In this document: piece by piece, positions 24,434-33,307 of the stretch
Numbering within the stretch: the stretch's first letter is position 1
How the letters are laid out: every line of letters begins with the position of its first letter
From: UBA1723 sp045629285
Lineage (GTDB): Bacteria; Bacteroidota; Bacteroidia; Bacteroidales; Paludibacteraceae
Direction: 5' to 3'
NCBI GenBank assembly: GCA_045629285.1
Contig: JAZQQY010000037.1
Span: forward strand, 1 to 64,000
DNA length: 64,000 nucleotides
Notes under the pieces: model-generated
Seen by the model: the letters and a program-made list of their open reading frames with translations, nothing else
What the model was told of the DNA's origin: nothing
Database searches by the model: none
Translations under genes and position numbers: made by a program

Positions 24434-25789
24434 TTATTTTACAATCAATCTCTGACCTATAGAAAGTCTATCTGAACGAAGATTGTTCCATCTCTTCAAA
24501 GTAGCTACACTGACTCTGTTGCGACGTGCAATAGCTCCAAGTGTATCGCCCTGACGAACTCTATAGTATTTTCCATTGCTTGGACCACCATAATAGCCCT
24601 TACCGTAGGCTGGTTCGACTTGAATGCGCTGTGGACACAACTCCTCCTTTTTGTAGTTGGCGATGGTATCTTCGTGCTCAATGAATCCGTTGACTGCCGA
24701 GCTTGGCAAACAAACCGTATACTCCTTTGAACCCGGAATGATGTCGCGTCGATACTGAGGGTTAAGATTTCTCAAGACTTCCACATCCTGACCAAGAATG
24801 GCCGCAATCTGCTGTAGACTCATACGCTTTGTGGTATGGACAGTGTCGCTGGCAAGTGGAAACTGGATATTTGCAGGACAAATCTTATGTTCCGAGTAGT
24901 ATGTCATAGTATATGTCGCAGCGATAAAAGCTGGCACATAACCTCTTGTTTCACGTGGTAGGAAAGGGTAGATAGCCCAATAATCTCGTTTGCCACCCGA
25001 ACGACGGATTGCCTTATTCACATTACCCGGCCCACAATTGTATGCCGCAATCACAAGCGACCAATCCTTGTAGATACCGTATAGATTCTTCAAATATTTA
25101 GCGGCGGCATGAGTCGCCTTGAAGGGATCGCGACGCTCATCAACCAGACTGTTTCCGTCAAGTCCATACATCTTTCCTGTAGAGAACATGAACTGCCACA
25201 AACCAGATGCACCGGCTCTCGAGAACGCACGTGGATTAAGTGCCGACTCAATGACAGGAAGATACTTCAACTCGATAGGCATCTGCTCGCTGTCAAGAAC
25301 ATCCTCAAAGATAGGGAAGTAGTATTTACCGATACCAAGCATATACTCGACCTGTTTTCTTTTCTTCACAGTATATAGCTCAATGTATCTCTTAACGATA
25401 TTATTATAGTTCATCTCCATAATCGACGGAATCGCCTTCAATCTTTCGATGTAGACACTGTCGGCCAAAACCTCGCCGATAGAGTCGGTAACACAATCCG
25501 ACTGAAGATAATTCTTGCGATATACGCTAATCAAACTATCCAAACTGATTTCCATTGCTTCAGGTACGTGAAGGCAAGCGACATCCTTGATTTCGTCACA
25601 ATCTACAGTATCCTTTTGTGCAATCGTCGAGTCGACAGGAAGAGCTATTGCATCATCGTCGTCATCATTTTCATTGTTTTCCGCCTCAATAACTTCCTCA
25701 TTATCATTGTTATCAGCTGCAGCGTATGATATGTTTAATAAAGAGTTGAAGGTAATGGCTGCAACAACGGAAAGTAATTTCTTGATCAT
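24434..25789 (-). CDS. mltD: membrane-bound lytic murein transglycosylase D-like protein (SLT + LysM)
   Basis: This encodes 451 residues. After a signal peptide (about 1-25) and an acidic low-complexity stretch (DNDNEEVIEAENNENDDDDD) comes the SLT domain (about 160-300). It contains VIESALNPRAFSRAGASGLW (catalytic Glu in ES, GLWQF) and IAAYNCGPGNV. One LysM domain lies at the C-terminus (YRVRQGDTLGAIARRNRV...LSIGQRLIV). It cleaves peptidoglycan glycan strands non-hydrolytically. It overlaps the upstream DUF5683 gene by 4 bases, the last gene of the parAB operon. Confidence 0.92.
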   Translation of the reverse strand: MIKKLLSVVAAITFNSLLNISYAAADNNDNEEVIEAENNENDDDDDAIALPVDSTIAQKDTVDCDEIKDVACLHVPEAMEISLDSLISVYRKNYLQSDCVTDSIGEVLADSVYIERLKAIPSIMEMNYNNIVKRYIELYTVKKRKQVEYMLGIGKYYFPIFEDVLDSEQMPIELKYLPVIESALNPRAFSRAGASGLWQFMFSTGKMYGLDGNSLVDERRDPFKATHAAAKYLKNLYGIYKDWSLVIAAYNCGPGNVNKAIRRSGGKRDYWAIYPFLPRETRGYVPAFIAATYTMTYYSEHKICPANIQFPLASDTVHTTKRMSLQQIAAILGQDVEVLRNLNPQYRRDIIPGSKEYTVCLPSSAVNGFIEHEDTIANYKKEELCPQRIQVEPAYGKGYYGGPSNGKYYRVRQGDTLGAIARRNRVSVATLKRWNNLRSDRLSIGQRLIVK

Positions 25790-26583
25790 TTTAATCTTCC
25801 AAAATTAAGTGTGAATTTTAGGCCGAGCTGTGGCTGGGACGGATTCACAGTTGCAAAATGTTCGTCGTATTTTATTTCTGGTTGAATATTCAAAGACAAA
25901 TCCTCACTGATCGAAAAGTCGTAAAGATGGGCATCCACAAATGCATCCAAAGCATTTGCCACATACAGCAAAACAGATGCAAAGATACACATGTCACGGT
26001 ATCTTCTGTAAGTGTTCATCTTTCTCTCTAGCACGGTCTTCTTCCAACTGTCGTCAACCTTTCCCAATCCTTCGAAAATAGGATCATAATCACGTGTTTT
26101 GGGATCATTGTCGACTAAAGAGAAGTAGGCGGCAGAGTACTCCTTATACATTCGTCCCTGGAAAGAGACAACATAAAAGCTTCCTACGCCAAGACCGTAG
26201 ATCAAAGGCACTTTCCAATAAGATCGGTTGTAAATCTGTCCCATACCCGGAACAAGAAGAGAATACCACATAGCCTTGGTAGGGTTGGGCATCCAATACT
26301 CTTCGTTAGGTCTTTTTCTTGATTTCTTTTTCTTCGACAATGGCTCTACTTCTCCATTATCCTCAAGTTGGAATGCGTATGTAGAATCCAATACTACCAC
26401 GTCGTCGACATTAGAAACGACCGATTTTACAGTATCCACAGCATCATTTGTCTGCGAAGCAATAGTGTCAGCTTTATATAAAGTGTCTTCGCTTGCAGAA
26501 ACAACAGAATCATTGCAAAATGCAGATACGCAATTTGCAATGACCAAAATAAATGCTAATATTACTCTTTTTGTTGTCTCCAA
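25786..26583 (-). CDS. DUF5683 membrane protein (TTG start)
   Basis: This encodes 266 residues from a TTG at 26583. I chose it because GGAG lies 8 bases upstream and the signal-like sequence (ETTKRVILAFILVIANCVSA) begins there. An ATG 16 codons further upstream would overlap parB and add residues unlike a signal peptide. The DUF5683 core is MWYSLLVPGMGQIYNRSYWK followed by hydrophobic segments. The C-terminus LGLKFTLNFG looks like the end of an outer-membrane-type beta strand. It lies between parB and mltD, with overlaps or one-base gaps on both sides. The function is unknown; the position ties it to envelope growth or division. Confidence 0.78.
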   Translation of the reverse strand: METTKRVILAFILVIANCVSAFCNDSVVSASEDTLYKADTIASQTNDAVDTVKSVVSNVDDVVVLDSTYAFQLEDNGEVEPLSKKKKSRKRPNEEYWMPNPTKAMWYSLLVPGMGQIYNRSYWKVPLIYGLGVGSFYVVSFQGRMYKEYSAAYFSLVDNDPKTRDYDPIFEGLGKVDDSWKKTVLERKMNTYRRYRDMCIFASVLLYVANALDAFVDAHLYDFSISEDLSLNIQPEIKYDEHFATVNPSQPQLGLKFTLNFGRLK

Positions 26584-26584
26584 C

Positions 26585-27535
26585 TTATTCTCCTCTCTGA
26601 ATGCTGTCGAACACCTCCATAATCTTCTCAAGTTCGTCGTCGCTTGTGAAAGGGATTGTAATTTTACCCTGACCTTTATTGTTGCGAACCAACTCAGATT
26701 TCTTATTGAAGATATTCTGCAAACGATTTCTCAATATCTCGTACTCCTCAGGCAACTGCTTGTTGTCCTTTGAAGGAGTAACTGGATCTGTATCAAATTT
26801 CTTAGCTTTCAAATCCTGCACCATCTGCTCTGTCTTTCTAACAGACATACAGTCGCGTGCAACCTTTTGATAAGCCTGTATGATTTCACTCTCGTCCTCA
26901 AGACCAAGTAGGGCACGAGCGTGACCCATCTCAATCTTACGCTCCTTCAAACCAACCTGAACAGGTGCTGGAAGACGAAGGATACGAAGGTAGTTAGTGA
27001 CAGTTGACCTGTTCTTACCGACTCTCTCGCTGACCTGTTCCTGAGTGTAGTCGCAAACCTGCATCAAATTCTGATAAGCCATTGCAATTTCTACAGCATT
27101 CAGATCCTCTCGCTGGATATTCTCCACAAGAGCCATCTCCTGCATCTCTGTGTCGGAGATATTCTTGATATAGGCTGGAATAGTAGCGCAACCTGCAAGT
27201 TTGGAAGCTCTGTAACGACGCTCACCGGATATAATCTGATATTTGTCGCCGATCTTACGAACAGTAATAGCCTGAATCACACCAATCTGCTTGATGGAAT
27301 CAGCAAGTTCCTGCATCTTTTCAGAGTCGAACTCGCGACGTGGCTGGTCGGGATTAGCCTCGATAAGATCCAAAGAGATCTCCTCAAGAGAAGAAGAACC
27401 CTTTAGGTTTTCAATTTTCTCTTCGACCTCAGCCTTTTTCTCCTCAGGCATATTCTTGTCGCCCAAAAGAGCCCCAAGACCCTTACCTAGAGCCGACTTG
27501 CCACCCAAACCCTGTTTATTCTTGTTGTTAAGCAT
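26585..27535 (-). CDS. parB: chromosome partitioning protein ParB
   Basis: This encodes 316 residues. The N-terminus is basic. The ParB/CTPase domain (about 50-150) contains LIEANPDQPRREFD, SGERRYRASKLAG (GERRxRA motif) and ALVENIQREDLNAVE. The central helix-turn-helix (about 165-190) contains YTQEQVSERVGKNRSTVTNYLRIL. A C-terminal dimerisation region follows. It binds parS sites and loads as a CTP-dependent clamp that works with ParA in origin segregation. It is co-transcribed with parA (6-base gap). I did not find a clear parS site in the window. Confidence 0.95.
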   Translation of the reverse strand: MLNNKNKQGLGGKSALGKGLGALLGDKNMPEEKKAEVEEKIENLKGSSSLEEISLDLIEANPDQPRREFDSEKMQELADSIKQIGVIQAITVRKIGDKYQIISGERRYRASKLAGCATIPAYIKNISDTEMQEMALVENIQREDLNAVEIAMAYQNLMQVCDYTQEQVSERVGKNRSTVTNYLRILRLPAPVQVGLKERKIEMGHARALLGLEDESEIIQAYQKVARDCMSVRKTEQMVQDLKAKKFDTDPVTPSKDNKQLPEEYEILRNRLQNIFNKKSELVRNNKGQGKITIPFTSDDELEKIMEVFDSIQRGE

Positions 27536-27541
27536 CAGTCG

Positions 27542-28333
27542 TTATTTTAGTTCTCCAGAATAAGTTTTAGAAGCATTACGAGCAAGGAACTCCTGAGTGA
27601 ACTGCATATAGTTCTGAGCACCCTTACTTTCGATATCGTATTCAATAATGCTCTGACCGAAGCTAGGAGCCTCTGCCAACTTCACATTTCTATTGATTAC
27701 AGTCTGGAATGTCATCTCACCGAAGTAGCGAGTGATCTCCTCGATAACCTGACGGCCCAATCTAGCACGTGGATCGTACATAGTGATCAAGAAGCCTTCG
27801 ATTGAAAGAGAAGGGTTAAGCTTCTTCTTGACAATCTGCATTGTATTTACCAATTTAGCGATACCTTCAAGAGCAAAATACTCCGCCTGGACAGGGATAA
27901 GGACCGAGTCGGCTGCTGTTAGGGCATTCACAGTAACCAAACCAAGAGAAGGAGAGCAGTCGATAAGGATAAAGTCGTAATCATTCTTGATATCAGCCAA
28001 TACCTTCTTCAACACACTTTCTCTTTCCTCAACCTGCAACAATTCAATTTCAGCACCGACAAGGTCGATGTGAGACGGCAATATTTTCAAGCAATCAAGG
28101 TTTGTATTCTGGACACCAGCCTTAGGATCAGCACCATCCAACATACACTCATAGATAGTGTTGTTAAGTTCAGAGATATCCAAACCTAAACCTGAAGACG
28201 CATTAGCCTGAGGGTCCGCATCAATTATAAGTACTTTTTTGTCAAGTGAAGCAAGGCAAGCGCCAAGATTCACAGTCGTTGTTGTTTTTCCAACACCGCC
28301 CTTTTGATTTACTACTGCTATAATTTTGCCCAT
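27542..28333 (-). CDS. parA: chromosome partitioning ATPase ParA/Soj
   Basis: This encodes 263 residues. The deviant Walker A is NQKGGVGKTTTTVNLG (about residues 9-24). DADPQANASSGLG is the A' box and ILIDCSPSLG the Walker B-type motif. This is a chromosomal ParA without an N-terminal HTH. With ParB it drives origin segregation. First gene of the parA-parB-DUF5683-mltD operon. Confidence 0.96.
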   Translation of the reverse strand: MGKIIAVVNQKGGVGKTTTTVNLGACLASLDKKVLIIDADPQANASSGLGLDISELNNTIYECMLDGADPKAGVQNTNLDCLKILPSHIDLVGAEIELLQVEERESVLKKVLADIKNDYDFILIDCSPSLGLVTVNALTAADSVLIPVQAEYFALEGIAKLVNTMQIVKKKLNPSLSIEGFLITMYDPRARLGRQVIEEITRYFGEMTFQTVINRNVKLAEAPSFGQSIIEYDIESKGAQNYMQFTQEFLARNASKTYSGELK

Positions 28334-28374
28334 AAATTCTTTGTTTGGTAAAATTCAAATTCTGTTTCAGTACG

Positions 28375-28382
28375 CAAATATA
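28375..28382 (-). promoter_or_regulatory. -7 promoter element of the parA operon
   Basis: On the minus strand this reads TATATTTG, matching TAnnTTTG, about 42 bases upstream of the parA ATG. No clear -33 TTTG lies at the usual distance. Confidence 0.4.
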
Positions 28383-28751
28383 GTGAGTTTTTTTTATTAT
28401 CATTAATTCTTTGTTGCTTAATTGTCTTAAGTTTTTGTAAAATAATGATAATTAGAATTACACACTGATTGCTTATTATATTTGGACTCTGCGTCCTACA
28501 ATTACTACTTTAAGATTTCAGTTGCGAAGATAGGGGAGAGGTGTGCAAAATGGAGGCAGAGGATTATTATTTGTTTACATTTCATTCTTTTATTTTGTTT
28601 GCATTTCGTTCTTTATTTATCTTTGTCTTTGTCATAATCCAATGTTATATAAACACCAAATTTATGTGAATAATTATGACATATAGGAATCCGAGAAACC
28701 TTATGTCTCGGGATTTCAATTAAGCTTTTTTCATAAATAATGAGCTTTATA
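28383..28751. other. intergenic region between parA and a lipoprotein gene, no gene seen
   Basis: About 370 AT-rich bases between divergent genes. I see no tRNA, hairpin terminator or recognisable coding frame; one short minus-strand frame lacks any family feature. Confidence 0.4.
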
Positions 28752-29396
28752 ATGAATAAAATTAATTTCTCTGCTATTATTTGCAGTATATTTCTGATGT
28801 CTGCATGCTCTAACATTACAACTTCCAAAGAGCAAACAGAAACAAACTACAGTACGCGTCCAATAGACAGCACAACCCAAATAACAGACTCTTTGTCAAA
28901 TAGAGGGAAGGCTCATGAAATAGAAATTCCTGAAGATCACGACCTGTCAAGTATTGACGATTCTACTGATGAGTGCTTCAAAATACCAGTGGAAGACATT
29001 CTACTTAATAGCAAAAACTATTCAGACAGGCTTATCAGTCAATCAAAATATGAATTAGTGTACACTTCAGCCGAAGGTTATAAATGCAAAATCATAAGAC
29101 ACGGAGGCTGTAGCGATAACGGGTGTGTTCCTGCTTGGCAAAATTTCAATTTGATTGCATACAACACTTCTAAAGAGAGTTGGAAGAACGAAAAGGAACT
29201 TATAGACTGGTTCAAAAAGGAAAGCAACAATTTTAAATGGATTATGAATTACGAGTTAAATGAATTGCTCGATGCTCCTCATGTCATTGAACACCAAGAT
29301 AATATAGACTGGTTGAAGTGCATTGATGGGGACCCAGAGAAATTCGGTATAACAATTTCTAATGATAGCACTGAACTGTACTATAATTGGTACTAA
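28752..29396 (+). CDS. putative lipoprotein of unknown function
   Basis: This encodes 214 residues from the second of two close ATGs (the first is 28740). The second gives a compact lipoprotein signal, MNKINFSAIICSIFLMSAC, with the lipid-modified Cys at its end. A Ser/Thr-rich linker (about 20-55) is followed by a globular domain with HGGCSDNGCVPAW and EKELIDWFKKESNNFKWIMN. I do not recognise the family. The CSDNGC pair could form a disulfide in the periplasm. It is transcribed alone at the edge of the nuclease/repeat region. Confidence 0.6.
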   Translation: MNKINFSAIICSIFLMSACSNITTSKEQTETNYSTRPIDSTTQITDSLSNRGKAHEIEIPEDHDLSSIDDSTDECFKIPVEDILLNSKNYSDRLISQSKYELVYTSAEGYKCKIIRHGGCSDNGCVPAWQNFNLIAYNTSKESWKNEKELIDWFKKESNNFKWIMNYELNELLDAPHVIEHQDNIDWLKCIDGDPEKFGITISNDSTELYYNWY

Positions 29397-29474
29397 CAAC
29401 ATACCGCAGAAACTCAATCTGTTGGGAAAGAACTATATTTGAAATTAATTAAGCTAATATAAGATAATTATATC

Positions 29475-29574
29475 CGAATTGTACAACACATGCTTTATAT
29501 ACGCTCGTTCTCTGGCTTGCGTTGTCGGGAGGCAATGGCATCCCGCCCTTTGCAATCCTCTTTTTGGACAACAG
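29475..29574 (+). repeat. dispersed repeat, longest copy
   Basis: The first part (29475-29524) contains TATACGCTCGTTCTCTGGCT and recurs almost unchanged at 32131-32179. The last part, around CCCTTTGCAATC and GGACAAC, recurs at 33308-33336. No coding frame is supported in it. Confidence 0.6.
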
Positions 29575-29614
29575 CTATATAATCACCTTTATATTTTGAG
29601 TAGATTTCTCTTAA

Positions 29615-30565
29615 TTAATTCCAATATCGTGTACTTAGGTAATTAATCAAATCATTGATATTCTTATCTTTAGTGAACGGCTCTTCACATAGCGGCTCCA
29701 ATAGTTCTTGCGGATCAATACAAACAAACAGACTTTTGTCATTTAGATTCGAAATATAATTGGTTTCAACTTGTCGACGCAAGTCTGTATTGCCATTTGG
29801 AATCACATTGATGTGGATAAATTTTGTGGCTTCTCCATTACGAATCATCTGTTCTACAAGTAATGTTTGTCGCATCAATTCGTATTGAGGTTCTTGCATG
29901 TAGATGGAATGTGCAACACCATCATGTGGAGTAATCAACTGTTCTGATTTCTCAATAAGAGTTGCGTATCTTTTCAATCGAGTAGGGTTGGTTTTATCCT
30001 TTGGAACATAACTCTCTGTGTATTTCCATTCAATTGGAATCAGATAGATGTCATTACCCTTTTTAACTCTAATCAAAGCATCTATCGAGGTACACAATGA
30101 TCCTCGACGCGCTCCATGATCGTCTTCTCCAAGGAGTAATCTATTGTCATGAGTAAACTCAAATTCTATCAAACCATTCCCGTCAAGAGCAGGTAAGATT
30201 GTGTCAAAACACATTCCTGTCGCACGATATAGAATTGATTTTATAGCATCTTCATTCATGCGAATTGCGAACAGATGATTGAGACAACTTACCTGCGAAG
30301 ACAAGATATGAGTAGGAACTCCATCCTTTGATTCTCTGCCTATTTTCCACCATTGAATACCATTCTCCTTCATGTATTTGATAGCGTCTTCTCGTATCTC
30401 ATGGAAGAGATTAAGATTACGATCTTCTTGTACTAATAGTTTTTTACTTGGTTTGTCAAATACCAATCCTCCATTTTTTGCACCATAGAAAATTGGAGAA
30501 TGAGTTTCGATTAGAGCAATCTGTTTTGCAGCTTGATCTAATTGGTATTTGGTGTGTGTGTTCAT
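29615..30565 (-). CDS. PGN_0703-like putative restriction endonuclease (PD-(D/E)XK)
   Basis: This encodes 316 residues. SSQVSCLNHLFAIRMNEDAI and STRYWN-type features, with the nuclease core SIDALIRVKKGND...LIPIEWKYTESY (D, then E-x-K), match what I recall of the PGN_0703 family of putative restriction endonucleases. No methyltransferase gene is adjacent, which is unexpected for a classical restriction enzyme. It lies 4 bases downstream of another PD-(D/E)XK gene, so the two are likely co-transcribed and may act together. The family name is from memory; the nuclease motif is seen directly. Confidence 0.7.
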   Translation of the reverse strand: MNTHTKYQLDQAAKQIALIETHSPIFYGAKNGGLVFDKPSKKLLVQEDRNLNLFHEIREDAIKYMKENGIQWWKIGRESKDGVPTHILSSQVSCLNHLFAIRMNEDAIKSILYRATGMCFDTILPALDGNGLIEFEFTHDNRLLLGEDDHGARRGSLCTSIDALIRVKKGNDIYLIPIEWKYTESYVPKDKTNPTRLKRYATLIEKSEQLITPHDGVAHSIYMQEPQYELMRQTLLVEQMIRNGEATKFIHINVIPNGNTDLRRQVETNYISNLNDKSLFVCIDPQELLEPLCEEPFTKDKNINDLINYLSTRYWN

Positions 30566-30569
30566 CAGT

Positions 30570-31556
30570 TTAGTGGTTATGATTATTTAATTCATTTATA
30601 AATGATCCAGAAAACTCAAATTTTTCTTGTTTATATAAAGCATCTTTATCAAAATACATTGTACGCATTCTAAGTGTAAAAGTTCCGACTTGATATTCTT
30701 CTTTGCATCTCGACTCGGTTCCTTTGGGCATAAGTCCAACTACATCAATGACATGTTTAGGTTCAGTGTCTCCTTTATACCCTAAGACTTTCCACCAGTT
30801 TTTCGAATTTGTATTGTCAAGTAGTTGAGCAAGAAATACAGCATAACTCAGAGCTTGTTGCAAAACTACTTCCATAGATTCGGACTTATGGTTTTCATCC
30901 TTAAGTTCAAATACACAAAGATGTGAATTAGCTCCAACTCCAGCACGAGCCAAGATGTCTATGCCGCCTCCTTTCTTACTATATGAAACTTCATTTTTGT
31001 GTGATGCAGAAAGATTTGTCGTGAACTGTACGAATTTTCCTCCAAACTTTACAGGTTGTATATGTAGCAAAGATTTTTCTTCAGATTTGTTTTTTGAAAA
31101 TTCTCGAAGAAGAAGATTCTCACATTTGTGTTCTGGAGAATGTGTTTTTGCTTCATGCACATTAGTTGATTTAAGAATCGAACGGCAAAGAGTCATGTTA
31201 TCACTATCCCATTTTTCCTCATCATCTAGGTTAGGCAAATTGTCATAACCTCTTTTCTGTTGCAAATCTGTATATCCTTTTGAGTATTTGAATTTTCTTT
31301 CTCCATCTTGCTTGATAGATAGTGTTCCAATACTTTCTCCCAGATAACGAATGTCATATTCACAACCACTACTTTTCATTTTAGTGATTGTTGTGTAAGC
31401 TGAAAGTGGAAATGATATATTCGCTTTATGGGACATTTTTATGTAATGATCCTGATTCTTAAGTATGTCATCTGCATACTTAGCATAGCGAATCTGCCAA
31501 TCAGGTTCTTTGGCTAACTCTTCTAGAGTCGCTGTTATAATTTCTTCGTTTGTCAT
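30570..31556 (-). CDS. PD-(D/E)XK nuclease-like protein, unknown function
   Basis: This encodes 328 residues. The C-terminal half carries a textbook PD-(D/E)XK array: Glu in KCENLLLREF, Asp in GGGIDILARAG, the E-x-K in CVFELKDENH, and Gln in VVLQQALSYAVF. The N-terminal half (residues 1-150) has no motif I recognise. First gene of a two-gene unit with the PGN_0703-like nuclease. The pairing of two different nuclease folds without a methylase suggests a defence or DNA-processing module; this is inference. Confidence 0.65.
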   Translation of the reverse strand: MTNEEIITATLEELAKEPDWQIRYAKYADDILKNQDHYIKMSHKANISFPLSAYTTITKMKSSGCEYDIRYLGESIGTLSIKQDGERKFKYSKGYTDLQQKRGYDNLPNLDDEEKWDSDNMTLCRSILKSTNVHEAKTHSPEHKCENLLLREFSKNKSEEKSLLHIQPVKFGGKFVQFTTNLSASHKNEVSYSKKGGGIDILARAGVGANSHLCVFELKDENHKSESMEVVLQQALSYAVFLAQLLDNTNSKNWWKVLGYKGDTEPKHVIDVVGLMPKGTESRCKEEYQVGTFTLRMRTMYFDKDALYKQEKFEFSGSFINELNNHNH

Positions 31557-31746
31557 AATTTATATCTTAGGTTCTTCAATATTCTCAATCTGCTCTCCCA
31601 AACCAGACTAAAAGAGTAGATTCTCCATCAGGCAAATTTGCCAACCATTTTACACTTTTCAAAATATTTAATCACGAATTTTATAAAATGATCCAAAAAT
31701 CGTTTGAAATATGTAAATTTCTCTAAAAATTAAGAAGTTAGCATTG

Positions 31747-31983
31747 CTATTTCCCCTCAAAAAATTCTACCCAATAAGGATTTTCTTTGTCAAACAATTC
31801 TTTTTGCTCTTTAGTAAGTTTGTTGGGATAATCACCAAACAAATGGTAGACAGTTTTCTTGTCAAATGTGAACATATATTCTCCAATATAGTCTACATTA
31901 TCCACCCACCATATTTTGTCTGTCTCTTCGTGTTTGTACAAACGGTATTCTTGCTTGTAGTCTTCTTCTGTTAATTCAATCAT
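31747..31983 (-). CDS. small acidic/aromatic protein, conserved-looking hypothetical
   Basis: This encodes 78 residues rich in Tyr, Trp, Asp and Glu (YRLYKHEETDKIWWVDN, then FDKKTVYHLFGDYPNKLTKE). It has a well-formed frame with no membrane segment or signal. It reminds me of short single-domain proteins (possibly DUF7675) seen in gut bacteria, but I cannot confirm this. It lies 190 bases upstream of the nuclease pair on the same strand and may be expressed with it or be an antitoxin/immunity-like partner; that is speculation. Confidence 0.5.
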   Translation of the reverse strand: MIELTEEDYKQEYRLYKHEETDKIWWVDNVDYIGEYMFTFDKKTVYHLFGDYPNKLTKEQKELFDKENPYWVEFFEGK

Positions 31984-32130
31984 AATTTTAACTGTTTAGT
32001 ACACTTATAAAACGAATAAAACAGAAAAATGGGTAGGTAAAAAATGAATTATTTTCAATAATTTGTTATATATAGCTATAAAACAAATGTTTAGCGAAAT
32101 TGTCAATTCTCTCCAAAGAAATTATTTATA

Positions 32131-32179
32131 CGAATTGACAATACACGCTTTTTATACGCTCGTTCTCTGGCTTGCGTTG
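32131..32179 (+). repeat. dispersed repeat, 5' half copy
   Basis: This matches 29475-29524: GAATTG, then AA-ACA-GCTTT and the shared core TATACGCTCGTTCTCTGGCT followed by TGCGTTG. The same orientation as the first copy means the pair brackets the two-nuclease module. Confidence 0.65.
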
Positions 32180-32224
32180 GATGGGGACAATTTAATTAAA
32201 TATTAAATGAAATGCTGAATTTTT

Positions 32225-32252
32225 GCAGAGACGGGACATGCCCCGTCTCTGC
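32225..32252. terminator. GCAGAGACGGG...CCCGTCTCTGC hairpin
   Basis: An 11-bp perfect stem lies 29 bases beyond the Rpn-type nuclease stop codon, probably ending that transcript. It has no U-tract on the minus strand, so termination is inferred. Confidence 0.5.
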
Positions 32253-32280
32253 TCTAAGCATTAAGCTCTAATCTCACTTC

Positions 32281-33135
32281 CTATAGATTCTCAATCTCTT
32301 CAAATGTGAGATGAGTCAGTTCATGAATCAAGGCGGCATCAAGCCCCTTTCTTTTCATATCTGTGGCGATCTGGATTGCCTTATCATTAGCACCTTCTTC
32401 TCTACCTTCCTTTCTGCCCTCTTTCAAGCCTTCTTCATAGGTTGGCTCCTCATCTTCAAGCATCTTCATGCTCGCCTCATAAAGCATCTGATCTTTTGCA
32501 GAAAGCGCTCCGACTCTTGCCTTCTCGATCAAACGGAGAAGTCCTTTGTCTGCTCTTTCGTATACTGATGAGTCGATATTTTCCATACTTCCTAAATTTT
32601 TGAAACTGTAAAGCCAGATATCCTTCAGTGTGATGTTGACTCCATCAAACTTGAATTTCTGCAAATTTATAAAATATTTTCGATGTCTGTCCCAAAATAG
32701 AGCTCCTGTATCTAAATCACACTCCGCAGTCCTGGTCACAACCTTGTCGATTCCTGCTGTTGTCTTCCCCATAATGAAGATTCCGATGATCTTTGGAATA
32801 TCTTTTTTCATCTTTCTCCACGACAAGCCTCTCTTGATTTTGCTGTCCATAAGCTTATAGACGTAAAAGTTTGCCCTGGTTTTGAAAAACTTCTGGCAGG
32901 AGTTCTGCATCTCAATCAAAATGGAATCCCCTTTGTTTGTGGTGCAGTAAAGATCGAATGTCACGCCTCGTCTCTCTTTTAGAGTGGCTGGCATCTCCAC
33001 ATTCTGAAACTTCACTTTTGTGATTTTGTCCTCATCTCCATCTAAAATAGCATTTAGAAATGACCTCATGATTATCGGGTCGGACATGCAATACTTGAAC
33101 CCGAAATCGCATCGCAAATCAATGAATTTGCCCAT
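32281..33135 (-). CDS. Rpn family recombination-promoting nuclease/putative transposase (PD-(D/E)XK)
   Basis: This encodes 284 residues. The start MGKFIDLRCDFGFKYC is typical of the Rpn/TIGR01784 group. The nuclease core is GVTFDLYCTTNKGDSILIEM followed by Q (D, then E-x-Q variant). The C-terminus holds a charged repeat, EGLKEGRKEGREEGAN, also typical. Family members promote RecA-independent DNA transfer in E. coli. It stands alone with 19-bp tandem repeats upstream and halves of a dispersed repeat on both sides (32131-32179, 33308-33336). Confidence 0.88.
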   Translation of the reverse strand: MGKFIDLRCDFGFKYCMSDPIIMRSFLNAILDGDEDKITKVKFQNVEMPATLKERRGVTFDLYCTTNKGDSILIEMQNSCQKFFKTRANFYVYKLMDSKIKRGLSWRKMKKDIPKIIGIFIMGKTTAGIDKVVTRTAECDLDTGALFWDRHRKYFINLQKFKFDGVNITLKDIWLYSFKNLGSMENIDSSVYERADKGLLRLIEKARVGALSAKDQMLYEASMKMLEDEEPTYEEGLKEGRKEGREEGANDKAIQIATDMKRKGLDAALIHELTHLTFEEIENL

Positions 33136-33178
33136 GTTTTGTAACTGTTTAATTTGTTTTTATACTGTGTCTAATCAA

Positions 33179-33216
33179 AATTGACTAAACTTATTTCAAT
33201 TGACTAAACTTATTTC
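33179..33216 (+). repeat. 19-bp perfect tandem repeat, two units
   Basis: AATTGACTAAACTTATTTC occurs at 33179-33197 and again at 33198-33216 with no spacer. It lies about 45 bases upstream of the Rpn-type gene start, so it may be an operator or a replication-slippage duplication. Confidence 0.75.
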
Positions 33217-33307
33217 AATGCAAATGTAATGATAATTTTTTTGAAATATTGAAGATTGTTATATTAGGAGTTGCCCAACACACTGGCTCGCGACACTTAA
33301 GTATGCG

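Noticed and set aside
28613..28828. Minus-strand 71-residue frame upstream of the lipoprotein gene
   Set aside because: It overlaps the lipoprotein signal-peptide coding region on the other strand and shows no domain or start signal.
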